A stretch of DNA of 64,000 bases from Blautia caecimuris (GCF_024622975.1 NZ_JANJZT010000005.1:62001-126000), one strand, 5' to 3'; shown: positions 34,186-44,700, counted from the first letter of the stretch. The notes: generated from the letters alone by a model not told the origin. Made by a program: numbers and translations.

Positions 34186-34830
34186 CTAATTTTCATGTTC
34201 CTGACGGTACTGGCTAAGATTGTAAGAAAGCCGCATAAGGCTCTCGGAAAGATGTACATTCTCTACGATCACATCATCAGGAGTATCCAGATCAATATGC
34301 GCAAAATTCCAGATTGCCTTGATTCCGTTCTCAATCAGAATATTTGCCATATCTCCGGCCTTATTTTTCGGAAGCGTAAGGATTGCGATCTCAATCTGAT
34401 TTTCCTTCAGGAAAAACGGAAGATCACTGATCATCTGAATCTCAATTCCCCGCACTGCGATCCCTTCCAGTACAGGATTGATGTCAAAAATGCCCATCAG
34501 CTTAAATCCGCGTTTTTCAAAATCCACATAGTTTGCCAGCGCCTGTCCAAGATTACCGGCACCCACGATGATCATGGGATGAACCGTATCTAACCCCAGA
34601 ATTTTGCCGATCTCTGTGTACAGATACTTCACATTATATCCGTATCCCTGCTGTCCGAATCCGCCGAAATTATTCAGGTCCTGACGGATCTGAGACGCTG
34701 TCACATGCATTTTTTTGCTGAGGTCATTGGAAGAAATACGCTCCACATTTTCTTCCAGCAGTTCTCCAAGATATCTGTAATAACGCGGCAGCCTTTTTAT
34801 CACTGCTTTTGAAATTTGTTTTGCCTCCAC
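34186..34830 (-). CDS. rex: Redox-sensing transcriptional repressor Rex
   Basis: A dimeric repressor that senses the NADH/NAD+ ratio and controls fermentation and hydrogen-metabolism genes. The 214-residue protein has an N-terminal winged helix (VIKRLPRYYRYLGELL, then ASQIRQDLNNFGGFGQQGYGY). The Rossmann NADH domain has VGAGNLGQALANY, and a C-terminal swap helix ends the protein. The start is a GTG at 34830 with AGGAGG upstream. A near-consensus promoter (34860-34888) drives it. The transhydrogenase operon about 8 kb away is a plausible target. Confidence 0.96.
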   Translation of the reverse strand: MEAKQISKAVIKRLPRYYRYLGELLEENVERISSNDLSKKMHVTASQIRQDLNNFGGFGQQGYGYNVKYLYTEIGKILGLDTVHPMIIVGAGNLGQALANYVDFEKRGFKLMGIFDINPVLEGIAVRGIEIQMISDLPFFLKENQIEIAILTLPKNKAGDMANILIENGIKAIWNFAHIDLDTPDDVIVENVHLSESLMRLSYNLSQYRQEHEN

Positions 34831-34859
34831 GGGATGATCCTCCTTCTGATTTCCTATTA

Positions 34860-34888
34860 ATTATAACGAAATGTTATTTTAATGTCAA
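34860..34888 (-). promoter_or_regulatory. Promoter of rex
   Basis: Minus-strand TTGACA (34883-34888), 17-bp spacer, TATAAT (34860-34865), a full consensus match. Confidence 0.85.
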
Positions 34889-34923
34889 ATAAAGTTTTTT
34901 CACTTCGCAAAAACTTTTTGGTC

Positions 34924-34953
34924 TTTACAAAATCATTGTAAAAGCCTTATAAT
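34924..34953 (+). promoter_or_regulatory. Promoter of the first ABC-F gene with an overlapping inverted repeat
   Basis: TTTACA (34924-34929), 18-bp spacer, TATAAT (34948-34953). TTTACAA-N5-TTGTAAA (34924-34942) covers the -35 and half of the spacer and could bind a regulator. Confidence 0.65.
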
Positions 34954-35001
34954 CTTACAGTACGTATTAAGATAATTAAGGCAATTTGCGGAGGAACAAC
35001 A

Positions 35002-36921
35002 ATGATTTTAGCATGTCAGGGCATCTGTAAATCCTTTGGCGAAAAAGAGATTTTAAAAGATGCCTCTTTTCACATAGAAGAGCGGGAAAAAGTCGCTCTG
35101 ATCGGTAATAACGGCGCAGGAAAAACCACTTTGCTGCGCATTATTATGGAAGAGTTTTCTGCTGATTCCGGAAACGTGATACTGGCAAAAGATAAACGTA
35201 TGGGATATCTGGCTCAGTATCAGGATATTTACGGACAGCGCACCATTTACGAAGAGCTTCTTACAACCAAACAGCACATCCTTGATATGGAAGAACGTAT
35301 GCGCTCCATTGAACTGGAAATGAAGCATGTACAGGGCGAAGAGCTGGAGCAGCTTATGAACACCTATACCAGACTTACCCATGAATTTGAGCTGGAAAAC
35401 GGCTACGCATACAAAAGCGAGCTTACCGGCATACTGAAGGGTCTGGGATTTGGGGAAGAAGACTTTGAAAAGCCGATTGAAACTCTTTCCGGAGGCCAGA
35501 AAACAAGGGTAACTCTTGGCAAGCTTCTGATCTCCAGGCCGGATATCCTTCTTCTTGACGAGCCTACCAACCATCTGGACATGGAAAGTATTGCCTGGCT
35601 GGAAACCTATCTTCTGAATTATCCGGGAGCTGTTTTTATTGTTTCCCATGACCGTTATTTTCTTGACAAGGTAGTGACTAAGGTAGTAGAAATCGAAGCC
35701 GGTCAGGTGATTTCTTTCCAGGGCAACTACTCTTCTTATGCAGAAAAAAAGGCGCAGCTGAGAGACGCTCAGTATAAGGCATACCTGAATCAGCAGCGGG
35801 AAATCAAACATCAGGAAGCTGTGATCGTTAAATTAAAGTCCTTTAACCGTGAAAAATCAATCCGCAGAGCTGAAAGCCGTGAGAAAATGCTGGATAAGAT
35901 CCAGAGACTTGACAAGCCGGTGGAAATCCAGACTCATATGCGTCTTTCTCTGGAGCCAAGAACCGTAAGCGGAAATGACGTTCTTACTGTAGAGGAACTG
36001 TCCAAAAGCTTCCCCGGCCAGACACTGTTTACAAATATCTCCTTTCAGATAAAAAGAGGTGAGCGGATTGCGCTGATCGGAAATAACGGGACAGGAAAGA
36101 CTACCATGCTGAAGATTCTTAACAGCATCCTTCCTGCAGACTCCGGAAGCTTTTCCCTGGGCTCCAAGGTTCAGATCGGCTACTATGATCAGGAGCATCA
36201 TGTGCTTCATTCAGAAAAAACTATTTTTCAGGAAATTTCGGATTCCTATCCCACACTGACGGAAACAGAGATCCGAAACATGCTTGCCGCCTTTCTTTTT
36301 ACCGGAGATGATGTTTTTAAAGAAATTTCTTCTCTTTCAGGTGGAGAAAGAGGAAGAGTCTCTCTTGCCAAGCTGATGCTTTCAGAAGCCAATTTCCTGA
36401 TCCTGGACGAGCCCACTAACCATCTGGATATTGCTTCCAAGGAAATTCTGGAGGAAGCTTTAAACAGCTACAGCGGAACCGTCCTCTATGTTTCTCATGA
36501 CCGTTATTTTATTAATCAGACTGCTACAAGGATTCTTGACCTGACCCATCAGGCGATTGTGAATTATATTGGTGACTACGATTATTATCTGGAGAAAAAA
36601 GAGGAGCTGACGGAAAAATATGCGCCTGCCCCGTCTGATCCTGCTGAAACCAGAGCACCGGAAACAGATAACTCTGACAGCAAGCTTTCCTGGCAGCAGC
36701 AAAAGGAAGAACAGGCCCGCAGGCGAAAACTGGAAAACGAACTGAAAAAAACAGAAGCCAGAATCGAAGAGCTGGAAAAAAGAGATAAAGAAATCGATGA
36801 AACTCTGGTGCTTCCGGATGTGTGCACCAATGTGGCGCGCTGTACTGAATTAAGCCGCGAAAAAGAGGCGGTTCTGAAGGAACTGGAAGAATTATATGAA
36901 AAATGGGAATCCCTCGCCTGA
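35002..36921 (+). CDS. ABC-F family ATPase
   Basis: A 639-residue soluble tandem ATPase that acts on ribosomes rather than in transport. The first cassette has GNNGAGKTT, LSGGQKTRV and LLDEPTNHLD. The interdomain linker is about 80 residues. The second cassette has GNNGTGKTT, LSGGERGRV and ILDEPTNHLD. A charged C-terminal coiled-coil arm follows (about 540-639). Relatives are translation factors such as EttA and YdiF, or antibiotic-resistance proteins; I cannot tell which. GGAGG precedes the ATG, with a promoter at 34924-34953. It is divergent from rex. Confidence 0.92.
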   Translation: MILACQGICKSFGEKEILKDASFHIEEREKVALIGNNGAGKTTLLRIIMEEFSADSGNVILAKDKRMGYLAQYQDIYGQRTIYEELLTTKQHILDMEERMRSIELEMKHVQGEELEQLMNTYTRLTHEFELENGYAYKSELTGILKGLGFGEEDFEKPIETLSGGQKTRVTLGKLLISRPDILLLDEPTNHLDMESIAWLETYLLNYPGAVFIVSHDRYFLDKVVTKVVEIEAGQVISFQGNYSSYAEKKAQLRDAQYKAYLNQQREIKHQEAVIVKLKSFNREKSIRRAESREKMLDKIQRLDKPVEIQTHMRLSLEPRTVSGNDVLTVEELSKSFPGQTLFTNISFQIKRGERIALIGNNGTGKTTMLKILNSILPADSGSFSLGSKVQIGYYDQEHHVLHSEKTIFQEISDSYPTLTETEIRNMLAAFLFTGDDVFKEISSLSGGERGRVSLAKLMLSEANFLILDEPTNHLDIASKEILEEALNSYSGTVLYVSHDRYFINQTATRILDLTHQAIVNYIGDYDYYLEKKEELTEKYAPAPSDPAETRAPETDNSDSKLSWQQQKEEQARRRKLENELKKTEARIEELEKRDKEIDETLVLPDVCTNVARCTELSREKEAVLKELEELYEKWESLA

Positions 36922-36936
36922 GGTTTTCCCATTTTT
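36899..36936. terminator. Bidirectional terminator-like stem between ABC-F and icd
   Basis: Perfect 11-bp arms AAAAATGGGAA (36899-36909) and TTCCCATTTTT (36926-36936). The stem includes the ABC-F stop codon. The T-tract is part of the stem and works in either direction. Confidence 0.5.
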
Positions 36937-36998
36937 GCTGTCCGAAACCGCTGTTCATATGGTCCAAAACAATTCCTGTTATTTTGATTTTTGTACGG

Positions 36999-38210
36999 TT
37001 ACTTCATAATACGATCCAGTGACTCCCGCACGGCCAGAATAAAATCTCTGCTGGAAAGCACCTTTGGATGCTTAATGGTTGTGATCATGGCAAGATCCTT
37101 TGTCATCTTTCCTGCCTCAATCGTAGAAAGAGTTGCTTTTTCCAGTTTATCCGCAAACTCAGTCAGAGCTTTATTTCCATCCAGCTCTCCCCTTTTCCTG
37201 AGCGCACCTGTCCATGCAAAAATTGTTGCCACTGAGTTGGTAGAGGTCTCTTTTCCTTCCAGATGTCTGTAATAATGTCTCTGTACGGTTCCGTGAGCAG
37301 CCTCATATTCATAGTATCCGTCCGGAGAAACAAGAACAGAAGTCATCATGGCAAGAGAACCAAAGGCAGAAGAAACCATATCGCTCATAACGTCTCCGTC
37401 ATAGTTTTTGCAGGCCCAGATAAAGCCGCCCTCCGCTTTCATCACGCGGGCAACCACATCGTCAATCAGGCTGTAGAAATATGTCAGTCCTGCCGCATCA
37501 AATTTCGCCTTAAATTCCTCTGTAAATATCTTCTGGAAAATTTCCTTGAATTTGCCGTCATAGGTTTTGGAAATAGTATCCTTTGCCCCGAACCACACAT
37601 CCTGATTTGTATCAAGAGCATAGTTAAAGCAGCTTCTTGCAAAGCTTTCGATGGACGCTTCCATATTGTGCATTCCCATGGCAACTCCCGGGGACTTGAA
37701 TTCCTGTACAAGAGAACGTTTCTCTTCCCCGTTCTCAGAAGTATATACCAGTTCCACCTTTCCAGGTTTTTCTACATAAAATTCTGTGTTTTTATATATG
37801 TCACCGTATGCATGACGGGCAATGGTAATTGGTTTTTTCCAGTTACGTACACAGGGTTCGATTCCTTTTACAACAATGGGAGCCCGGAATACCGTTCCGT
37901 CAAGAATAGCGCGGATGGTTCCATTAGGGCTTTTGTACATTTTTTTCAGATCATATTCCTTCATTCGGGCATGATTTGGAGTAATCGTAGCGCATTTTAC
38001 TGCAACACCGTATTTTTTTGTGGCATTGGCAGCATCTACGGTTACCTGATCGTCTGTTTCGTTCCGGCAGGCAAGCCCGAGATCATAATATTCCGTATTC
38101 AGATCCACATAGGGAAGCAGAAGTTCCTCTTTGATCATTTTCCAGAGAATACGGGTCATCTCATCTCCGTCCATTTCTACCAGGGGTGTTGTCATTTTAA
38201 TCTTATCCAT
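36999..38210 (-). CDS. icd: NADP-dependent isocitrate dehydrogenase (eukaryotic-like type)
   Basis: Oxidative decarboxylation of isocitrate to 2-oxoglutarate with NADP+, supplying glutamate carbon and NADPH. The 403-residue protein resembles the homodimeric IDH of eukaryotes rather than E. coli Icd. It opens with [29 protein letters not shown] is the substrate-serine region, [21 protein letters not shown] holds metal ligands, and [10 protein letters not shown] is the NADP site. AGGAGA precedes the ATG and a promoter lies at 38252-38280. It stands alone. Confidence 0.95.
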   Translation of the reverse strand: MDKIKMTTPLVEMDGDEMTRILWKMIKEELLLPYVDLNTEYYDLGLACRNETDDQVTVDAANATKKYGVAVKCATITPNHARMKEYDLKKMYKSPNGTIRAILDGTVFRAPIVVKGIEPCVRNWKKPITIARHAYGDIYKNTEFYVEKPGKVELVYTSENGEEKRSLVQEFKSPGVAMGMHNMEASIESFARSCFNYALDTNQDVWFGAKDTISKTYDGKFKEIFQKIFTEEFKAKFDAAGLTYFYSLIDDVVARVMKAEGGFIWACKNYDGDVMSDMVSSAFGSLAMMTSVLVSPDGYYEYEAAHGTVQRHYYRHLEGKETSTNSVATIFAWTGALRKRGELDGNKALTEFADKLEKATLSTIEAGKMTKDLAMITTIKHPKVLSSRDFILAVRESLDRIMK

Positions 38211-38251
38211 GTATTTTATCTCCTCTCCGGTTGAAGCATGTTCTGTTTAGT

Positions 38252-38280
38252 ATTGTACAAAAAAACTCCTCTTCCGTCAA
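38252..38280 (-). promoter_or_regulatory. Promoter of icd
   Basis: Minus-strand TTGACG (38275-38280), 17-bp spacer, TACAAT (38252-38257), 41 bases before the ATG. Confidence 0.75.
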
Positions 38281-38330
38281 CGCTGATGCTTTCACTTCAT
38301 AAAATATTTATGATTCTGCCCCTCTTTCGT

Positions 38331-39161
38331 CTACAGTTCCAGAAACCGTTCCAGGTTAAATCTGCCCCATCCCTGCTGGTTTCTGGGAAATCCCATATCA
38401 TCTGCACTGTCCTTCAGCATCATTTTAATCTCCACATTGGTAAGAAGGGGATCTTTTTCAAGCGCCAGAGCAACGGCCCCTGAAACAAAGGGCGTAGACA
38501 TGGAGGTTCCGCTTTTCATCCGGTACCCGCCCTTTGATGAACAGGAAATGATCCGGTTTCCGGGAGCTACAAGATCCGGCTTACATATACATTCAAACGT
38601 AGGGCCTCTTCCGGAAACTCCTTCCGTTCCCACAAGCATGTCACTGGAACCTACGGTAATGATCTTTCTGCTGCTTCCCGGCGCTGTAATGCTCCCTGGC
38701 AGCGGTCCCTGATTTCCTGCCGCTGCCACGACCACCAGCCCCCGATCCCATAATTTCTCCACTCCCTGTATCAGGCTGTTATGTTCTTTTCCGTTTTTAC
38801 AGGTGGTTCCCACAGAAATATTCACAACACGGATATGGTATTTTTGCATATGACGGATGATCCAGTCAAAGGCGCACAATACATCTTCTTTGTTTCCGTT
38901 CCCAAACCGGTCCAGAACCTTCAGCCCGATGATCCCGCATCCAGGAGCCACTCCCCTGTATTTTCCCCCGGAGGCTGTTCCGTCTCCACAGAGAATTCCG
39001 GTTACATGAGTTCCATGCCCATTATCATCATAAGGAGTCTGTTTATGTGAAATAAAATCAGAAAAAGCACAGATTCTGTTTCCAAAATCCGGATGCGGAG
39101 AAATGCCTGTATCCAGAATTGCCACACCGATGCCCTTTCCGGTATAATTCATCATTTTCAT
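38331..39161 (-). CDS. Subtilisin-like S8 serine protease, cytoplasmic form
   Basis: A 276-residue protein that is almost exactly one S8 catalytic domain. The aspartate lies in VAILDTGIS, the histidine in GHGTHVTGI, the oxyanion asparagine region in AAAGNQG, and the serine in SGTSMSTPFVSGA. There is no signal peptide and only about 10 residues before the domain, so no classical propeptide. It resembles intracellular subtilisins, whose short N-terminal extension inhibits the enzyme. The ATG at 39161 follows GGAG. The substrate is unknown; stress- or sporulation-time protein turnover is a guess. Confidence 0.9.
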   Translation of the reverse strand: MKMMNYTGKGIGVAILDTGISPHPDFGNRICAFSDFISHKQTPYDDNGHGTHVTGILCGDGTASGGKYRGVAPGCGIIGLKVLDRFGNGNKEDVLCAFDWIIRHMQKYHIRVVNISVGTTCKNGKEHNSLIQGVEKLWDRGLVVVAAAGNQGPLPGSITAPGSSRKIITVGSSDMLVGTEGVSGRGPTFECICKPDLVAPGNRIISCSSKGGYRMKSGTSMSTPFVSGAVALALEKDPLLTNVEIKMMLKDSADDMGFPRNQQGWGRFNLERFLEL

Positions 39162-39359
39162 GAATATACTCCAAAAAAGAAGATTTATTTTAATGTATTC
39201 AGTCTGAGAATTATTTGCGAATTTTATAGAATATGAATATTTTTCATAGATTTGCCAATACTGTAAACCATCGGAATAACTTAAGTATGGATCACAGATT
39301 GCAGCCGCCAGGATACTGACCGCCCTGATGAAACCCGCTGCATAAAAAGGAGGATTTTC

Positions 39360-39515
39360 ATGGCGTTTATTTTATTTCTGATCATATTTTTCTGTCTGCA
39401 GTCCTTTGTCCTGTTCTGCTGTGTAGCTGCGGGAAATGACCCGGCTTCCCAGCTGATCTCAGATCAGGAACAGATGGACTATATCAGAACCTGGATGGAA
39501 AATCACCAAATGTAA
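39360..39515 (+). CDS. 51-residue membrane peptide of unknown function
   Basis: A short gene with an excellent AAGGAGG seven bases before the ATG. The peptide has one N-terminal hydrophobic helix (about residues 2-24, with three cysteines), then a polar tail SQLISDQEQMDYIRTWMENHQ. The topology suits either a single-pass anchor or an uncleaved signal. It is read divergently from the S8 protease and convergently with ilvA. A possible TTGCCA/AATAAC promoter pair lies about 80-110 bases upstream. The family was not recognised; it could be a small regulator of a membrane complex. Confidence 0.6.
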   Translation: MAFILFLIIFFCLQSFVLFCCVAAGNDPASQLISDQEQMDYIRTWMENHQM

Positions 39516-39522
39516 AAAGCCT

Positions 39523-39570
39523 AAAAAACAAACCGCAGGGAGACATTCCGTAAATCTCCTTCTGCGGTTT
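39523..39570 (-). terminator. Terminator of ilvA, probably shared with the 51-codon gene
   Basis: AAACCGCAG (39530-39538) pairs with CTGCGGTTT (39562-39570), with an inner GGAGA/TCTCC. On the minus strand GTTTTTT follows. Confidence 0.75.
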
Positions 39571-39590
39571 CTTACATAATCTATGACGAA

Positions 39591-40808
39591 TCAGAGACTT
39601 GCTCTGATCACCTTAGGCTTGCAGCCCGCGTCTTCCAGAGCCTTTACAATCTGATTTTTATGATCGGTTCCAAAGGCCTCCATAGTTACTTTCAGCTCTA
39701 CGGCCGCATTACGGTTGGTGGTAACAAACTGGTTATGGTCAAGCTTAATAACATTGCCCTGATTCTGAGCTATGATGCTTGCCACACGTACCAGCTCTCC
39801 TGCTTTATCCGGAATCAGTACAGAAACTGTAAAAATACGGTCTCTCTGGATCAGTCCGTGCTGGACTACAGAGGACATGGTAATTACATCCATATTTCCT
39901 CCGCTTAAAATAGACACTACTTTTTTTCCGGTAAAGTCCAGATGGCGAAGAGCCGCCACAGTCAGAAGTCCGGAGTTTTCTACGATCATTTTATGATTTT
40001 CAACCATATCCAGAAAAGCCATGATCAGCTCATCATCTTCAATGGTAATGATGCTGTCCAGATTTTCCTGAAGATACGGGAAGATATGCTCGCCCGGAGT
40101 CTGCACTGCAGTACCGTCCGCTATGGTATTTACATGAGGAAGGGTTACAACTTCTCCTTTTTCCAGAGACGCTTTCATACAGGCTGCTCCTGCCGGCTCT
40201 ACTCCGATCACCCTGATATGAGGATTCAGAAGCTTCGCAAGAGTGGAAACACCGGTAGCCAGACCGCCGCCGCCAATAGGCACAAGAATATAGTCTACAA
40301 GAGGAAGCTCCTGGACGATCTCCATGGCAATGGTACCCTGTCCGGTGGCAACTGCCGGATCATCAAAGGGATGGATAAACGTATAGCCTTCCTTTTCTGC
40401 CAGCTCCAGAGCATAAGCGCAGGCTTCATCATAGACATCGCCCTTCAGGATCACCTCTGCGCCATAGCTTTTTGTCCGTTCCACCTTAATAAGAGGCGTT
40501 GTGGTAGGCATTACGATGACCGCCTTTACCCCGAATTTGTGAGCAGCATAGGCAACACCCTGAGCGTGATTTCCGGCTGAAGCAGTGATCAGTCCTTTTT
40601 CTCTTTCCTCATCTGACAGCGTGCTGATCTTATAATAGGCTCCCCGCACTTTGTAAGCGCCTGTCCTCTGCATGTTCTCCGGCTTCAGAAAAACTCTGTT
40701 TCCGGTTAGCTCGGAAAAATAACTGCTTTTGATCAGCTTTGTCTCCTGGGTTACTTTTTTTACAATCTCTGAGGCTTCCTCAAAATTCTCCAGTGTAAGC
40801 ATATTCAT
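39591..40808 (-). CDS. ilvA: Threonine ammonia-lyase with C-terminal ACT domain
   Basis: PLP-dependent deamination of threonine to 2-oxobutyrate, for isoleucine synthesis or threonine catabolism. The 405-residue protein has the PLP lysine in MQRTGAYKVRGA, the serine/glycine phosphate loop GGGGLATG, and TASAGNHAQGVA. A C-terminal ACT domain (about 325-405) includes VLIPDKAGELVRVA. Its length matches the shorter clostridial form rather than the 514-residue E. coli IlvA. AAGGAG precedes the ATG. It begins 18 bases after ftsY ends and so may ride on that transcript. Confidence 0.93.
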   Translation of the reverse strand: MNMLTLENFEEASEIVKKVTQETKLIKSSYFSELTGNRVFLKPENMQRTGAYKVRGAYYKISTLSDEEREKGLITASAGNHAQGVAYAAHKFGVKAVIVMPTTTPLIKVERTKSYGAEVILKGDVYDEACAYALELAEKEGYTFIHPFDDPAVATGQGTIAMEIVQELPLVDYILVPIGGGGLATGVSTLAKLLNPHIRVIGVEPAGAACMKASLEKGEVVTLPHVNTIADGTAVQTPGEHIFPYLQENLDSIITIEDDELIMAFLDMVENHKMIVENSGLLTVAALRHLDFTGKKVVSILSGGNMDVITMSSVVQHGLIQRDRIFTVSVLIPDKAGELVRVASIIAQNQGNVIKLDHNQFVTTNRNAAVELKVTMEAFGTDHKNQIVKALEDAGCKPKVIRASL

Positions 40809-40826
40809 TTTCTCCTTCCCGTATTC

Positions 40827-41768
40827 TTAATCTTCTTTTTCGTTTACATCAAACAATGCATTTACAAAAGTATCTGCATCAAACTTCTGAAGATCGTCAA
40901 TAGTTTCTCCCACTCCAATATATTTTACCGGGATATCAAGCTCTGACTGGATCGCAACTGCAATTCCGCCTTTGGCTGTACCGTCAAGCTTAGTCAGAAT
41001 GATTCCTGTTACATTGGCAACCTCTGCAAACTGCTTTGCCTGAGTAAGAGCATTCTGTCCGGTGGTTCCGTCAAGTACAACCAGAGTTTCAAGATAAGCT
41101 TCCGGATACTCCCGCTCCAGAATACGGTAGATCTTTCTCAGCTCTTCCATCAGATTTTTCTTGTTATGAAGGCGGCCTGCTGTATCGCAGAGAAGCACGT
41201 CTGCGTTTCGGGCCTTTGCTGCAGCTACTGCGTCATAGACAACAGAGGCCGGATCCGCTCCTGACTGTCCGCCGATAATCTCCACGCCGGCGCGGTCTGC
41301 CCACTGGGAAAGCTGCTCTCCGGCAGCTGCACGGAAGGTATCTGCTGCCGCCAGAATCACCTTTTTCCCTTCATCCTTTAATTTTCCTGCCAGCTTGCCT
41401 ACAGAAGTGGTTTTTCCTACTCCGTTGACGCCAATCATTAAAATTACAGATTTACGGTTTTCAAACTCATATTCTGTGCTGTCTACCCTCATCTGATCTT
41501 TGATGCTGTCGATCAGAAGCTGCTTGCATTCCATCGGGTTTTTGATATGCTTTTCCGCAACCTGTTTCTTCAGATTTTCCAGAATTGCAGAGGTGGCGTT
41601 GATGCCGATATCCCCCATTACAAGAATCTCTTCCAGCTCTTCATAAAAGTCCTCGTCTATACTGGAATATCCGCTGAAAATGGAGTCAAACCCCGCTACA
41701 ATATTATCTCTTGTTTTTGCCAGTCCGCTGACAAGCCGTTTAAAAAAGCCCTTTTTTTCTTCAGCCAT
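40827..41768 (-). CDS. ftsY: Signal recognition particle receptor FtsY
   Basis: SRP-receptor GTPase that docks ribosome-nascent-chain complexes at the membrane. The 313-residue protein is an NG-domain form with a very short N-terminal A region. It has G1 GVNGVGKTTSVGKLA, DTFRAAAGEQL, DTAGR and TKLDGTAKGG. I chose the ATG at 41768 because GGAGG lies seven bases upstream. An ATG at 41774 is almost on top of that site. It follows smc closely; the rnc-smc-ftsY order is conserved in Firmicutes. Confidence 0.96.
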   Translation of the reverse strand: MAEEKKGFFKRLVSGLAKTRDNIVAGFDSIFSGYSSIDEDFYEELEEILVMGDIGINATSAILENLKKQVAEKHIKNPMECKQLLIDSIKDQMRVDSTEYEFENRKSVILMIGVNGVGKTTSVGKLAGKLKDEGKKVILAAADTFRAAAGEQLSQWADRAGVEIIGGQSGADPASVVYDAVAAAKARNADVLLCDTAGRLHNKKNLMEELRKIYRILEREYPEAYLETLVVLDGTTGQNALTQAKQFAEVANVTGIILTKLDGTAKGGIAVAIQSELDIPVKYIGVGETIDDLQKFDADTFVNALFDVNEKED

Positions 41769-41782
41769 ACTCATGCCTCCTT

Positions 41783-44700
41783 TTATTTGCTCAGCTGATT
41801 TTCTACAAGATCCACAGAAACCAGTGTTGACACACCCTTTTCCTGCATGGTGATACCATAAAGCCTGTCTGCTGCGTTCATGGTTCCACGCCTGTGTGTA
41901 ATTATAATAAACTGTGTATTTTTCGTCAACTTCTGAAGATACGAAGCAAAACGTCCTACATTGGAATCATCCAGAGCCGCCTCAATCTCATCCAGCAGAC
42001 AGAACGGAGACGGTTTCAGATTCTGGATAGCAAAAAGAAGGGCTATGGCAGTCAGAGCCTTCTCTCCGCCGGAAAGCTGCATCATATTCTGCAGTTTTTT
42101 GCCCGGTGGCTGGGAAATGATCTTAATCCCTGCTTCCAGAATATCCTCATCTTCAGCAAGCTCCAGAGTTCCTTTTCCTCCGCCGAACAGTTCCTTAAAG
42201 GCCTTATCAAACTCTCTCTGGATATCATGAAATTTTTCTGCAAACTGTCTGCGCATTCCTTCATCCAGCTCCTGGATAATACTTTCCAGAGTTTTTTCTG
42301 CCTGTACCAGATCCTCATACTGTCCGGAAAGGAAGGTATGTCTTTCCAGAAGGTTTTTATATTCTTCAATGGCATTGACATTTACAGAACCAAGTCTGCG
42401 GATCTCATCCTTGATCCTGGAAATATTTTTTTTCATTTCCTGTCTGTCATTAAGCTCCTCTTTTCTGTGGGAAAGAGCGCTGTTTGGAGTGATCTCATAT
42501 TCCTCCCACATATAGGAGATCTGACTTTCCCTCTGCTCTTCCACCTTTTCCTCCTGGCTTTTCAGGCGGAAACACTCCTTATCAAGAAGAGAGGTTCTTT
42601 CTGATAGCTGATCCCGCTTTTCAAAAAATGCCTTGTGGCTTGTATTTCTCTCTTCCTTCTGCTGCTGTTTCTCTTCCTTCTGTTCCTGAAGTTCCTGATC
42701 CAGCTTTTCACAGGCCTCCACCGCGTTTTTCAGATTCTGGATTCCCTCATGCTTATGCTTTGTCTCTTCTTCACTTTTCTTGAGATTTTCTTCAAGCTCA
42801 CGGCTTTCTCTCTGAAAGCTTTCCATCTCTCCTAAAAGACGGATCATGTTTTCCTGAAGGAAGTGTTCTTTCTGAGACAGAGAGGATTCTTCCAGACGAA
42901 GCTCCTCCAGCTCCTTTGTTTTGGATGCTTCCTCAGCCTTCCATTCCTCCAGTTCTTTCTGTTTGGTTTCAATAAAGGTTTCCAGTTCCTTCTCATCCCT
43001 CTGAGAAGCCTCCAGTTCCTTTGCAATGCTGGAATGATCTGCCCTGATCTCCACTGCCTGACGGCGCAGCTCTTCCTTTTCTCTGTCGATCTGGCCGTAG
43101 CTTTTCTGAATATCAGCTTCCTTTTCTTCCAGCTGCTTCAGATTCATTCCGGCTGTATTCTGTTCCACATACTGCTGTCTTAGTTTTTCCTGGAAATCCG
43201 CAATCGCATCTCTCAGAACATTTCTCCTGCTGCGATTATCTCCGATTTCCTTCTGAAGCTCCTGAAGCTCTTTTTTCAAAAGCTCCACGCTGCGCTCCAG
43301 CTCCTCGATCTCTCGTCTTCGTCCAAGGAGATTACTGTTATTTTTAAAGGCTCCACCTGTCATGGAACCGCCGGGATTTAAGGATTCTCCTTCAATGGTA
43401 ACCATACGGAGGCTGTGCCTGTATTTTTTTCCAATAGCAATGGCATGATCAATATGATCCACTACCAGAACCCGTCCCAGAAGGTACTGTACCAGCCCGC
43501 TGTACTGAGCTTCTGCCTGAACCAGCGTATCTGCTGTTCCGATCACGCCTTCTTCTCTCAGCACTTCTCTTTGAGAAATACCGCCTCTTCCGCTCATATT
43601 AGACAAAGGAAGAAAGGTAGCCCGGCCAAAGCGGTTTTTCTTCAGAAATCCAATCATCCTTTTAGCTGTCTGTTCATTATCTGTGACAATGTTCTGAATG
43701 CTTCCTCCAAGAGCAGTCTCAATGGCAATCTCGTAATCTTTTTGTACATGGATGATGTCTGCCACTACTCCGTGGATTCCCGGTTCTCTGCTTTTCTGTT
43801 CCATTACGCGGCGAATACTGTTTCCGTATCCGTCATACCGCTCTGTAAGATTTTTTAAAGATTCCAGGCGGGAGGACTCTCTGTGATAGGCTGCCTGGCC
43901 GTTCTCCATCTGTCTGCTCTGATCCTTCAGTTTTTCCTGAAGCTTCTGAACCTCACCATCCAGACGCACACACTCTTCATTCATAGAAGCGATGGTATGG
44001 GTCACGCTGTCATATCTGGACTGCGCTTTGCTCTTTTCAGATACAAGAGACTCCTCTTCTGTTTTTAAACGAAGGATGCGCTGGCTGACAGCAGCCTTAC
44101 GGATATCCAGCTGCTCCATCATTGCGTCGAAACGCTGGGCCTTTCCTTTGGTGGTGGCACGGCTGTTCAGGATTTCAATAATCTCATTTTTTCCTTCTTC
44201 TACAGCTGAGGTACATGCTGCCACTTCAGCCTGAATGGTTTCCAGCCGATTGTTTTCTTCTTTCAGGCGGTTCCGCTGCTCTCTCAGTTTTTCATGAAGA
44301 GCTTCCTTTTCCTGTGTAAGAGTTTCTTTTTCCTTTTCACGTTTTTCCAGTTCTTCCTTCAAAACGCCCAGACGGTTCCGGTAATGATCACTGTTCTGCC
44401 GTCCTGCATGGATCTGCTCTTCCAGAATCTGGATCTGGCTTTCATACTGCTGTCTGGAAAGAGCATTCTGCTGCTGCTTTTCCTTCAGCTCTTCAAGTCT
44501 TGTATTCAGAGTCTCCAGTTCCTGTTCCAGACGCTCATATTCTACCTTTGTCTGCTCATACGCCTCTTTTGTCTCAGAAAGCTCTTCCTGTGCTCTTTCT
44601 GACTTTTCTGCCAGCTCTTTCAGAATATGCCCTGTTTCCTCATAATCCAGAAGAAAAAGATTTACATCCAGATCACGAAGCTCTTCTCTTTTTGTAAGAT

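Noticed and set aside
37855-37870. GGTTCGATTCC, a tRNA T-loop-like string
   Set aside because: It lies inside the conserved icd coding region, and no acceptor or anticodon stem surrounds it.
39250-39359. Structured leader (riboswitch) before the 51-codon gene
   Set aside because: I could not match it to any known aptamer core or find a convincing terminator switch.
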